Assembly: GCA_005888515.1 (NCBI GenBank)
Contig: VAZR01000061.1
Span: 1-5,160 of the forward strand
DNA length: 5,160 nt
Source of the DNA: Alphaproteobacteria bacterium
GTDB taxonomy: Bacteria; Pseudomonadota; Alphaproteobacteria; ATCC43930; CGMCC-115725
Reading direction: 5' to 3'
A model generated the notes under the pieces. The model had not been told where the DNA came from and made no database searches. It saw only the letters and a program-made list of their open reading frames with translations. The translations under genes and the position numbers were made by a program. Positions 1 through 5,160 of the stretch are shown here, piece after piece; positions within the stretch are counted from its first letter, which is position 1, and each line of letters starts with the position of its first letter.

Positions 1-417
1 GCCGGGCAGAAATTCCCGGCACAGCTGTCGGGCGGCATGCGCAAGCGCGCCGGGCTGGCGCGCTCTCTGTCGCTCGATCCGGAGATCCTGTTCCTCGACG
101 AGCCGACCGCAGGCCTCGACCCGATCGGCGCCGCGGAGTTCGACCGGTTGATCGGCGATTTGAAAGCCGGGCTCGGGCTTACCGTCGTCATGGCCACCCA
201 CGATCTCGACAGTCTGTTCGCGATCTGCGACCGGGTCGCCGTACTGGTCGACAAAAAGATCCGGGTCGGGACCTTGGCGGAGCATCTGCGCGACCCGCAT
301 CCGTGGATCCAGGCTTATTTTCACGGTCCGCGCGGGCGCGCCGCGCAGCCCGGTGCACAATTTCCACCGGCCGATCCGGAAATGGCAGCCGGTCTCGGCC
401 ATTCGGTTTCCCCCTGA
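1..417 (+). CDS. MlaF-like ABC transporter ATP-binding protein, 3' part only
   Basis: This is the C-terminal part of the cytoplasmic ATPase of an MCE-type (Mla) phospholipid ABC transporter, which powers lipid movement between inner and outer membrane. The reading frame is open from base 1, so the start codon and Walker A motif lie upstream of the window; the ATG at 37 sits inside the signature motif and is not the start. The ABC signature LSGGM is at 25-39, Walker B with the catalytic glutamate (ILFLDEPTAGLDP) at 85-123, and the switch histidine (ATHD) at 199-201. The tail after the H-loop, with HPWIQAYFHGPRGRAA, is the kind seen in MlaF/Ttg2A-type ATPases rather than in import ATPases. The gene ends 24 nt before the MCE gene, and its permease partner would be expected upstream. 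The family call is firm. The assignment to Mla rests on the tail and on the two genes that follow. Confidence 0.93.
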   Translation, partial: AGQKFPAQLSGGMRKRAGLARSLSLDPEILFLDEPTAGLDPIGAAEFDRLIGDLKAGLGLTVVMATHDLDSLFAICDRVAVLVDKKIRVGTLAEHLRDPHPWIQAYFHGPRGRAAQPGAQFPPADPEMAAGLGHSVSP

Positions 418-441
418 GCCGCCGCAGAACAGGTACACGCA

Positions 442-1277
442 ATGGAGACACGAGCACATTACGTAGCGGTCGGCACCTTTGTGCTGGTGCTGGTCACCGT
501 CGCTTTCGCCGCCGTGTTGTGGCTGGCGCGGGCGCAGCTGTCGACGCAGTACACGGCGTACGACATCTTTTTTACCGGACCGGTGAGCGGCCTCAGGGAA
601 GGCGCGACGGTGGAATACAGCGGCGTGCCCTCGGGACGGGTCAAAGAGATACGGATCGACCCCAAGAACGTCGAGGAGATCCGCGTCACCGTCGAGATCG
701 AGAGCAACGTCGTCATCAAGCAGAACGCGAGAGCCAACCTCGAAACCAACATCCTGAGCGGCGTCTCCTACATCCACGTTCGCGACTGGCCAGCGTTACC
801 GCGCGGTTGCCGCAGATCCTGGCGAAGCTCGAGGAGACAGCGGACCATCTGAACGAGCTGCTCGGCGATGATAATCGCCGCGCGATCGGCGACACCCTCG
901 CAAATCTCCGCACTCTTTCGGCTGATCTCGCTGCCGAGGCAAAGCCGACGCTCATGGCGGCGGCGACCTTGCTGCGTAATCTCGATCAGAGCTACTCGGA
1001 TCCGGGCGGGCTGCGCGAGGGCTTGACCGCCGGCATTGCCGATTTCGATAAGCTTGCCAAAAATCTCAATGAGACCAACCATCAGCTGCAGCTCACGGTG
1101 CAGGACGCGCGGCCGGGCCTGCGGGGTTTTTCCCAGCGGACATTGAGCGATGTCGGCGAGCTCGTCGCCGAGGCGCGCCAGTTGATCTCAGGGGTCAGCC
1201 GGCTGGTGGCAGGTCTCGATAGGGATCCCAGCCGCGTGCTGTTCGGGGACCGCCGCAAAGGCTATCAGCCGCAATGA
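442..1277 (+). pseudogene. MlaD-like MCE family protein, disrupted by an internal deletion/frameshift
   Basis: MCE proteins are inner-membrane-anchored, lipid-binding subunits of Mla-type transporters. Reading from ATG 442 gives METRAHYV, a membrane helix at about residues 8-28, then an MCE domain at about residues 39-113 (GPVSGLREGATVEYSGVPSG, ending LSGVSYIHV at 780). This frame then turns into non-MCE residues and stops at 850-852, giving only 136 aa. The rest of the family protein is found in the -1 frame from about 783 to the stop at 1275-1277: the helical stretch ASVTARLPQILAKLEE and LNELLGDDNRRAIGDTLANL, and the C-terminus DPSRVLFGDRRKGYQPQ. The linker that normally joins these parts, about 25-30 residues with a GG..APxL...G..YPVI pattern as I remember the family, is absent. 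A deletion of 3n+1 bases would explain both the gap and the frame change. The start is preceded by a modest AGG at 431-433. The stop overlaps the next ATG (ATGA). A sequencing or assembly error cannot be excluded. Confidence 0.85.
778..795 (+). other. Deletion/frameshift junction in the MCE gene
   Basis: The last MCE-domain codons in the first frame are ATC CAC GTT (772-780). The first C-terminal-region codons in the second frame are CGA CTG GCC AGC (783-794). The two reading frames therefore meet within a few bases here. No slippery heptamer is visible, so programmed frameshifting is not supported. The exact breakpoint cannot be fixed without an intact homologue. Confidence 0.7.
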
Positions 1278-1948
1278 CAGCGCCGCCGATCTGGGGTTCT
1301 TGGCGGCCCTCGCGCTGGCTTGCGATTGGCCTCGCCGTCGTTCTGGCGAGTTCGGGGCTGGCGAGTTGCGGGGGCATCCTCTCCGAGCCGCCCCAGCGCA
1401 AGCTCTATCAGGTGAGGCCATCGGTCAGCTTTGCCGCGCCGCTGCGGCATAGTTCGGCGCAATTGCTTGTCGCGCTGCCGAATGCGCCGGCGGGGCTCGA
1501 CACCGATCGCATCGCGCTGAGCCGTTCGAGCCTGTCGCTCGATTATTTTGCCGATGTGCAATGGACCGACCGCGCGCCGCTGCTGGTGCAATCCGCGCTG
1601 CTCGAGGGGTTCGAGAAAAGCGGCGCCGTTCCGGCTGTCGGCCGCGACAGCGCCGGATTGCGGGCCGATTTCATCCTCGAGACCGATCTGCGCGAGTTTT
1701 CCGCGATCTACGATTCGCCGACCGGGCCTCCGCGTGCCGCGGTCGCCTTTAATGTCAAGCTGATCAAGATCCCCGAGCGCAAGATCATCGGAGTCCACTC
1801 GGTCACCCGCCAGCAACCTGCGGCGGCAGATACGATTCCGGAGATCGTGCGTGCCTTCGATGCGGCGCTGGGCGGTGCGGTCGAGGAGGCCGTCCGATGG
1901 GCAGTTGGCAACCCGGCCTTGTCGTCCGGACGGGCATCGCTATTCTGA
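1274..1948 (+). CDS. ABC-type transport auxiliary lipoprotein (PqiC/DUF330-like)
   Basis: This is a predicted lipoprotein partner of the MCE transporter, of the ABC_trans_aux family (PqiC-like), thought to act at the outer membrane side of the lipid path. The 224-aa product has a basic, hydrophobic N-terminus (WLAIGLAVVLASSGL) and a lipobox LASC with the lipidated cysteine at residue 32. After it come family-typical features: YQVRPS near residue 46, a VALPNAPAGLDTDRIALSRSSLSLDYFADVQWTDRAPLLVQSALLEGFE stretch at about residues 66-114 (quoted here in pieces: DTDRIALSR, LDYFADVQWTDRAP, LLVQSALLEGFE), and the later FILETDLREF and AVAFNVKLI strands. The start ATG overlaps the stop of the MCE gene (ATGA), implying translational coupling to that now broken gene. 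The coding sequence looks intact. The family call is strong. A role in the same complex is inferred from the operon. Confidence 0.9.
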   Translation: MTAPPIWGSWRPSRWLAIGLAVVLASSGLASCGGILSEPPQRKLYQVRPSVSFAAPLRHSSAQLLVALPNAPAGLDTDRIALSRSSLSLDYFADVQWTDRAPLLVQSALLEGFEKSGAVPAVGRDSAGLRADFILETDLREFSAIYDSPTGPPRAAVAFNVKLIKIPERKIIGVHSVTRQQPAAADTIPEIVRAFDAALGGAVEEAVRWAVGNPALSSGRASLF

Positions 1949-2775
1949 GCCGGTTTCGTTCGCGTATCATCGAAGGGGGGTCGGTGAACGGGCGGGAGCG
2001 CGAAGCGGCCGCGGTGGCGATACTGCGCGAATGCCGGCAGGTGCTGACGGCACGCGGCAGCACGATCCTGCGCGAAGTCACCGAGGGGGCGGACGATATC
2101 GCGGCATGGCAGCGCTACCCTGCCGGCGAGGTCTACGACCCTGCCAATCACGCCCAGTATTTCTATCATTGCCATGCGGCGCCGGCGGGTTCAGCGCCCG
2201 GTGCCGAGCATGGGCATTTTCATCTGTTCCTGCGTGCCGAGGGGATCCCCGCCGGGATCACGCCGCTGGTGCTGCCCGAGCTTGCCGTCGCCAATGCGCC
2301 GGTACCGCCGCAATCGGCGCCGCTGAAGCGGGGCGAGCGCGATGAGGTCGTCCATCTCGTCGCGCTCGCGCTCGATCAGCGCGGCGAGCCGGTTCGCCTG
2401 TTCACCACCAATCGCTGGGTCACCGGCGAGACCTGGTATTGCGCCGATGACGTGATCCGGATGCTCGATCGATTTCAGGTGAGCGGCGATATGCCCTCCG
2501 CGGTGCTGAACGGCTGGGTCGGCGCAATGGTCCAGCTCTTTCAGCCGGAGATCGCGGTGCTGCTGCGCAATCGCGACAAGGCCGTGACCGAATGGCGCTG
2601 GCGGCGGCGCAACAATGTCTTCGAAGATCCGCGGCTCGAAATCACCTCGAGCTTCGCGATCGATCTCGATGCCCGGCTCGCCATGGTCGAGGGAGGCGCC
2701 GCCGAACTGGCGTTCCGCGCCGCGCCGCCCAGCCGGCAACGGCTGCCGCGAATGGCCGAGGGCTGGGGGGTTTAG
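1897..2775 (+). CDS. Conserved hypothetical protein, probably DUF6969 family
   Basis: The function is unknown. The 292-aa product has no signal peptide or membrane segment that I can see and is probably cytoplasmic. From memory it matches the DUF6969 family: W71-x-RYP-x-GEVYDP (about 71-82), AQYFYHCH (86-93), EHGHFHLFLRAEGIP (104-118), HLVALALD (153-160), TTNRWVTGETWY (170-181) and a later GWVGAMVQLFQPEI (206-219). The clustered histidines H91, H93, H105, H107, H109 and H153 could form a metal site; that is inference. ATG 1897 has a strong GAGGAGG at 1883-1889 but overlaps the lipoprotein gene by 52 nt. An alternative GTG at 1984 follows AAGGGGGG (1973-1980), would give 263 aa, and would begin just before the region that looks conserved (NGREREAAAVAILREC). 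The position suggests co-transcription with the transporter genes, but nothing shows a shared function. The family name is moderately sure; the gene itself is sure. Confidence 0.85.
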   Translation: MGSWQPGLVVRTGIAILSRFRSRIIEGGSVNGREREAAAVAILRECRQVLTARGSTILREVTEGADDIAAWQRYPAGEVYDPANHAQYFYHCHAAPAGSAPGAEHGHFHLFLRAEGIPAGITPLVLPELAVANAPVPPQSAPLKRGERDEVVHLVALALDQRGEPVRLFTTNRWVTGETWYCADDVIRMLDRFQVSGDMPSAVLNGWVGAMVQLFQPEIAVLLRNRDKAVTEWRWRRRNNVFEDPRLEITSSFAIDLDARLAMVEGGAAELAFRAAPPSRQRLPRMAEGWGV

Positions 2776-2934
2776 GTCACAGACCGCGTCATCGGCAAAC
2801 GCTGGCTGCGCTGCTTGGCGCAATTATCCCGGTCTTCCATCGGCCCATAGAAGATAAGCCGTCTGCGCGATGGTTGCGTGCGCGAGAACGGCGGCTCCAT
2901 TATTATCGCCGGCTCGGTCAGGGAGAAAGGTGCC
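2776..2934. other. Intergenic gap, no clear signal
   Basis: About 160 bases separate the DUF6969-like gene from the glutathione S-transferase gene. I found no hairpin with a T-run and no convincing -35/-10 pair. An AT-richer patch (TATTAT at 2901-2906) is the only promoter-like element, and it lacks a properly spaced -35. The glutathione S-transferase frame is open from 2878 (ATG), but the sequence before 2935 does not look like the start of that family. Confidence 0.4.
2924..2934 (+). promoter_or_regulatory. Ribosome binding site deciding the GST start
   Basis: A purine-rich GGGAGAAAGG (2921-2930) lies 4 nt before ATG 2935. It supports starting the glutathione S-transferase at MLKIWGRA rather than at the in-frame ATG 2878. 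Confidence 0.6.
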
Positions 2935-3555
2935 ATGCTGAAGATCTGGGGGCGTGCGAGCTCGTCGAACGTGCAGAAGGTCTTGTGGTGCTGCGCCGAG
3001 CTCGACATTTCATACGAGCGCACCGACTGGGGTGGGCCGTTCGGCGGCAATCAAGATCCCGAATATCTCAAGCTCAACCCCAACGGCCTGGTGCCCACAG
3101 TGATCGACGGCGATCTGGTCATGTGGGAGTCGAACACGATCTGCCGTTATCTCGCATCGACCCGCAACGGGGAGCGAATTTATCCGCGCGATCCGGCGGC
3201 GCGCACGCATGTCGAGCGCTGGATGGATTGGCAATTGGCGGTGGTCGGTGCGCCGATGGGGCAATTGCTGTTCGGTCTTGTGCGCACCAAGCCCGAGGTG
3301 CGCGATCCCGCCGCGATCGAAGCGGCGCGGCGCCGGGCCTTGGCCGCCTGGATGATCGTGGACGACGAGCTCAAGGACCGGCCTTATCTCGCCGGCGCCG
3401 AGCTGAGCCTCGCCGAAATTGTCCTCGGCACCCAGATCTACCGTTGGTTCACCTTTCCGATCGAGCGGCCCTCCCTCGACAATCTGCGCGCCTGGTATGA
3501 CCGGCTGCGCCAGCACCCGGGCTTCAAAACGCATATCGAAACCCCGATCACTTGA
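2935..3555 (+). CDS. Glutathione S-transferase family protein
   Basis: This is a cytosolic glutathione S-transferase-like enzyme of 206 aa, the usual length for the superfamily. Members conjugate glutathione to electrophiles or act as glutathione-dependent lyases or reductases; the substrate here cannot be told. The N-terminal thioredoxin-like domain covers about residues 1-75: a first strand LKIWGRA, the active-site region SSSNVQKVLW (serines 9-11, probably a Ser-type enzyme), the cis-proline loop NPNGLVPTV (Pro54) and the glutathione-binding pair E65-S66 in WESNTICRYL. The helical C-terminal domain covers about residues 85-200, with ERWMDWQ and the folding motif LSLAEIVLG (157-165), where Glu161 replaces the more usual Asp. 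The start at 2935 has a good ribosome binding site and begins exactly at the first strand. It has its own gaps on both sides (159 and 102 nt) and may be a single-gene unit. Confidence 0.93.
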   Translation: MLKIWGRASSSNVQKVLWCCAELDISYERTDWGGPFGGNQDPEYLKLNPNGLVPTVIDGDLVMWESNTICRYLASTRNGERIYPRDPAARTHVERWMDWQLAVVGAPMGQLLFGLVRTKPEVRDPAAIEAARRRALAAWMIVDDELKDRPYLAGAELSLAEIVLGTQIYRWFTFPIERPSLDNLRAWYDRLRQHPGFKTHIETPIT

Positions 3556-3577
3556 GAGTGAGCGGCGGCTATCGCGG

Positions 3578-3605
3578 TTGCTTTCTGGTCGCGCTGCCAT
3601 AAGCT
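3578..3605 (+). promoter_or_regulatory. Weak sigma70-like promoter candidate for the cytochrome genes
   Basis: TTGCTT (3578-3583) and TAAGCT (3600-3605) are 16 nt apart and lie about 50 nt upstream of the cytochrome start at 3658. The match to consensus is partial, especially at -10, so this is only a candidate. Confidence 0.2.
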
Positions 3606-3657
3606 GAAACGCCCGCCACGCAACCGGTGAAAATCGCGGGCCGAACGGGAGGGAGGC

Positions 3658-4128
3658 ATGCGGTCGTCGGCAATCACCCTCGCTTTGGGGGCAGCGGTGC
3701 TGGTCCTCGGCAGCTTTTGCTGTGGCGCCGTGTTGGCGCAGGACAAGGACAAGGTCATCGCCGAGCGGCAGGATTTTATGAAGCAGCAGATCCGCCAGTG
3801 GATCATTGTCAGAAATTACGTGCAGGGAAACGCCGAGCAGCCGGCAGCGGTCGCTGCTGCGGATGCCTTGGTCAAATTGGTCCCGATGATCGAAAAGCAC
3901 TTCCCGCCGGGAACGGCGGGGCCGACTCCCGACGGGAAATGGGCGACAAAGCCGGAGGTTTGGAGCGAACACGACAAGTTCGTGGCCGCCGAGAAGAAGG
4001 TCGCGGAACAGGTCGCTGCGTTGGATGCGGCGGTCAAGAGCGGCGATAAAGCGAAGGTCGAGGTCGCCTTTAAGGATCTCGACGCCTGCAACGCCTGCCA
4101 CAACACGTTCCGCGCCAAACTGCAATAA
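3658..4128 (+). CDS. Class II cytochrome c (c556 / cytochrome c' type)
   Basis: This is an exported monoheme cytochrome of the four-helix-bundle class II type, presumably an electron carrier in the periplasm. The 156-aa precursor has a signal peptide of about 27 residues (hydrophobic run LALGAAVLVLGSFCCGAVLA, likely cut before Gln28); the cysteines 21-22 do not form a lipobox. The heme site is C-terminal, CNACH at residues 144-148, as in class II cytochromes. Near the mature N-terminus, RQDFMKQQ puts Met41 where cytochromes c556 carry the sixth heme ligand, so a low-spin c556-like protein is more likely than a five-coordinate, gas-binding c'. PEVWSEHDKFVAAEKKV (about 99-115) is the family's third-helix pattern. 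A strong purine-rich GGGAGGGAGG (3647-3656) precedes ATG 3658. The diheme cytochrome gene follows 104 nt later on the same strand. Confidence 0.9.
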   Translation: MRSSAITLALGAAVLVLGSFCCGAVLAQDKDKVIAERQDFMKQQIRQWIIVRNYVQGNAEQPAAVAAADALVKLVPMIEKHFPPGTAGPTPDGKWATKPEVWSEHDKFVAAEKKVAEQVAALDAAVKSGDKAKVEVAFKDLDACNACHNTFRAKLQ

Positions 4129-4232
4129 GGCCGGCCTTCGCCGCTCCCTTTTGCGGGCCAACACGGAGCTTTGAGCGGCCGCCTGACTGGCTTAATAGCT
4201 GGCGGTGGTAAAATCTCCAGGCTTGGCGCCGC
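4129..4232. other. Gap between the two cytochrome genes
   Basis: About 100 bases separate the two cytochrome genes. A 12-nt perfect palindrome (AAGGCCGGCCTT, 4127-4138) overlaps the end of the first gene but has no loop and no T-run. Promoter-like pieces are TTGAGC (4171-4176) with TAATAG (4193-4198) at 16 nt, and TAAAAT (4209-4214), a near-perfect -10 without a well-placed -35. The second gene may therefore have its own weak promoter. No terminator is evident. Confidence 0.3.
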
Positions 4233-5108
4233 ATGCCCCGATATCTTCCGAACAAAACAGCGGTGAGGGGCGCGTTTGCCGTCGCGTATTTGCTCGCGGT
4301 GGTGCCGGCGCCCGCTGCGGATCCCGATGCGGTCGCGCGCGGCGCCTACCTCGCCGGTGCGGCAGGCTGCGACCGCTGCCATACCGATAGCGATCACGGC
4401 GGCAAGCCCTATGCCGGGGGGCGCCCGCTGGCGACGCCGTTCGGCACGATCCCGACCCCGAACATCACGCCCGATCCGGCGACCGGGATCGGGCGATGGA
4501 ACATGGCGGATTTTGCCCGCGCGATGCGCTGGGGGATCGCGCCCGACGACTCGCATTACGTGCCGGCTTTTCCCTTCCCGTTTTACAATCGGCTGACTGA
4601 CGGCGACCTCGCCGATCTGAAAGCGTTTCTCGACAGTCTGCCCGCGGTCTCGCGGTCCGATCTCAAAGGCGCGGGGTCGACCGCATTGCTGGCGCGCGCC
4701 CAGGCGGCGCTCGCTGTCGTCGCGACGGCATTCCCCGGCCCCTGGCAACCCGATCCGGAAAAGGATCAGTTGTCGAACCGCGGCGGCTATCTCGTGGCCA
4801 CTGTCGGCCGCTGCGGCGACTGCCACACGCCGCGCAACCGGCTTGGGGCACCCGATCCAGACCATTTCCTGAGTGGCGGGATGCGGGTGCCGAACATCAC
4901 GCCCGATCCCCAGAGCGGCATCGGCAGTTGGACCGAAGAAGACATTATTGGCGTACTGACCGACGGGCACACGCCGGATTTCGATTTTGTCGGCGGCGCG
5001 ATGGCAGAAATCGTCAAGAACACCGCGCGGCTGACCGACGAAGATCGCCGCGCGATCGCGGTCTATCTCCAATCCCTCCCGGCTAAGCCGTCGCAGGAAA
5101 AGAAATAA
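4233..5108 (+). CDS. Diheme cytochrome c, exported (AdhB-like cytochrome family)
   Basis: This is a 291-aa exported c-type cytochrome with two heme sites, CDRCH (46-50) and CGDCH (194-198), probably passing electrons from a periplasmic dehydrogenase to the respiratory chain. No partner enzyme is in the window. The signal peptide runs to about residue 28 (AVAYLLAVVPAPA|AD). A GTG at 4263 (residue 11) is an alternative start that would give a more compact signal peptide; neither start has a strong ribosome binding site. The two halves are related: each has CxxCH, then PNITPDPxxGIGxW, then LTDxD...YL/FL..LPA. In the second half Met257 (GGAMAEIV) is the likely axial ligand. In the first half the place where alcohol-dehydrogenase cytochromes have PAMPY reads PAFPF (Phe113), so the first heme lacks the obvious Met ligand. 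The exact subfamily is not certain. Confidence 0.9.
   Translation: MPRYLPNKTAVRGAFAVAYLLAVVPAPAADPDAVARGAYLAGAAGCDRCHTDSDHGGKPYAGGRPLATPFGTIPTPNITPDPATGIGRWNMADFARAMRWGIAPDDSHYVPAFPFPFYNRLTDGDLADLKAFLDSLPAVSRSDLKGAGSTALLARAQAALAVVATAFPGPWQPDPEKDQLSNRGGYLVATVGRCGDCHTPRNRLGAPDPDHFLSGGMRVPNITPDPQSGIGSWTEEDIIGVLTDGHTPDFDFVGGAMAEIVKNTARLTDEDRRAIAVYLQSLPAKPSQEKK
4458..4909 (+). repeat. Internal direct repeat from duplicated cytochrome domains
   Basis: Bases 4458-4477 and 4890-4909 are identical over 20 nt and in the same codon phase, encoding PNITPD plus the first two bases of the next proline codon in each heme domain. The repeat reflects the two-domain layout of the diheme cytochrome and is not a separate element. 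Confidence 0.7.
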
Positions 5109-5112
5109 TTCA

Positions 5113-5139
5113 CTCGTCGTTTCGGCGCTGGACGACGGG
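5113..5139 (+). terminator. Possible weak hairpin after the diheme cytochrome gene
   Basis: CTCGTCGT (5113-5120) can pair with ACGACGGG (5132-5139), giving 8 base pairs including one G-T, with an 11-nt loop. It lies 4 nt after the stop codon. No T-run follows, so intrinsic termination is uncertain. The adjoining palindrome GGGTCGCGACCC (5137-5148) overlaps the right arm. Confidence 0.3.
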
Positions 5140-5160
5140 TCGCGACCCCTTATGATGCCC

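Noticed and set aside
303..782. 5' part of the open frame that ends at 1277, overlapping the ATPase and MCE genes
   Set aside because: Its residues before about 783 are low-complexity and Arg-rich, and the ATPase and MCE frames are clearly the coding ones there. Only the part after 783 is genuine, as the displaced C-terminus of the MCE protein.
770..800. Programmed ribosomal frameshift in the MCE gene
   Set aside because: No slippery heptamer is visible at the frame change, and frameshifting would not explain the missing linker of about 25-30 residues.
2592..3500. Long + strand open frame bridging the DUF6969-like and GST genes
   Set aside because: It runs in a different frame through both real genes, and its product is Arg/Ala-rich with no family features.
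3718..3726. Cysteines 21-22 in the first cytochrome's signal peptide as a lipoprotein site
   Set aside because: The residues before the cysteine (GSF) do not fit a lipobox, and a normal signal peptidase I site (VLA before Gln28) follows.
4127..4138. AAGGCCGGCCTT palindrome as a terminator of the first cytochrome gene
   Set aside because: It has no loop and no following T-run, so it would not form a standard intrinsic terminator.
3010..4164. Long minus-strand open frame (384 codons) opposite the GST and first cytochrome genes
   Set aside because: It spans two real + strand genes and the gap between them, and its product has no recognisable motif.
3816..5072. Long minus-strand open frame (418 codons) opposite the two cytochrome genes
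   Set aside because: It lies antisense to two clearly real cytochrome genes with signal peptides and heme motifs. Its translation is Arg/Ala/Gly-rich with no recognisable domain, as expected for a shadow frame in high-GC DNA.

Overview
The window is high-GC DNA (about two thirds G+C by eye). It is densely coded and every gene supported lies on the + strand. The gene set and protein features look alphaproteobacterial: an Mla-type lipid transporter with a PqiC-like auxiliary lipoprotein, a class II cytochrome c of the c556 kind, and an AdhB-like diheme cytochrome c. A Rhizobiales or Rhodospirillales-like genome is my best guess. This is inferred from protein style, not from a marker gene.

Region 1 (1-1948) is the 3' part of a retrograde/MCE-type ABC transporter operon. 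It holds the C-terminal part of the MlaF-like ATPase (its start lies outside the window), an MlaD-like MCE substrate-binding protein, and an outer-membrane-type auxiliary lipoprotein (ABC_trans_aux / PqiC-like). The gaps are 24 nt and then a 4-nt ATGA overlap, which suggests one transcript. The MCE gene is broken. Its first 113 codons read in one frame (442-780) and its C-terminal helical part reads in another (from about 783 to 1277). The segment that should join them, roughly 25-30 residues, is missing. This fits an internal deletion of 3n+1 bases, or an assembly collapse.

Region 2 (1897-2775) is a gene that appears to belong to the DUF6969 family of unknown function, with conserved His-rich motifs. 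It overlaps, or closely follows, the lipoprotein gene. Region 3 (2935-3555) is a small stand-alone glutathione S-transferase-like protein behind a good ribosome binding site.

Region 4 (3658-5108) encodes two exported c-type cytochromes: a monoheme class II cytochrome of c556/c' type and a diheme cytochrome c. They probably act in periplasmic electron transfer, but no dehydrogenase or oxidase partner is in the window. The last 50 bases hold a possible weak hairpin and a perfect palindrome.

I see no mobile elements, CRISPR arrays, tRNA or rRNA genes, and no convincing new system. The most notable points are the disrupted MCE gene and the uncharacterised His-rich protein encoded beside it.
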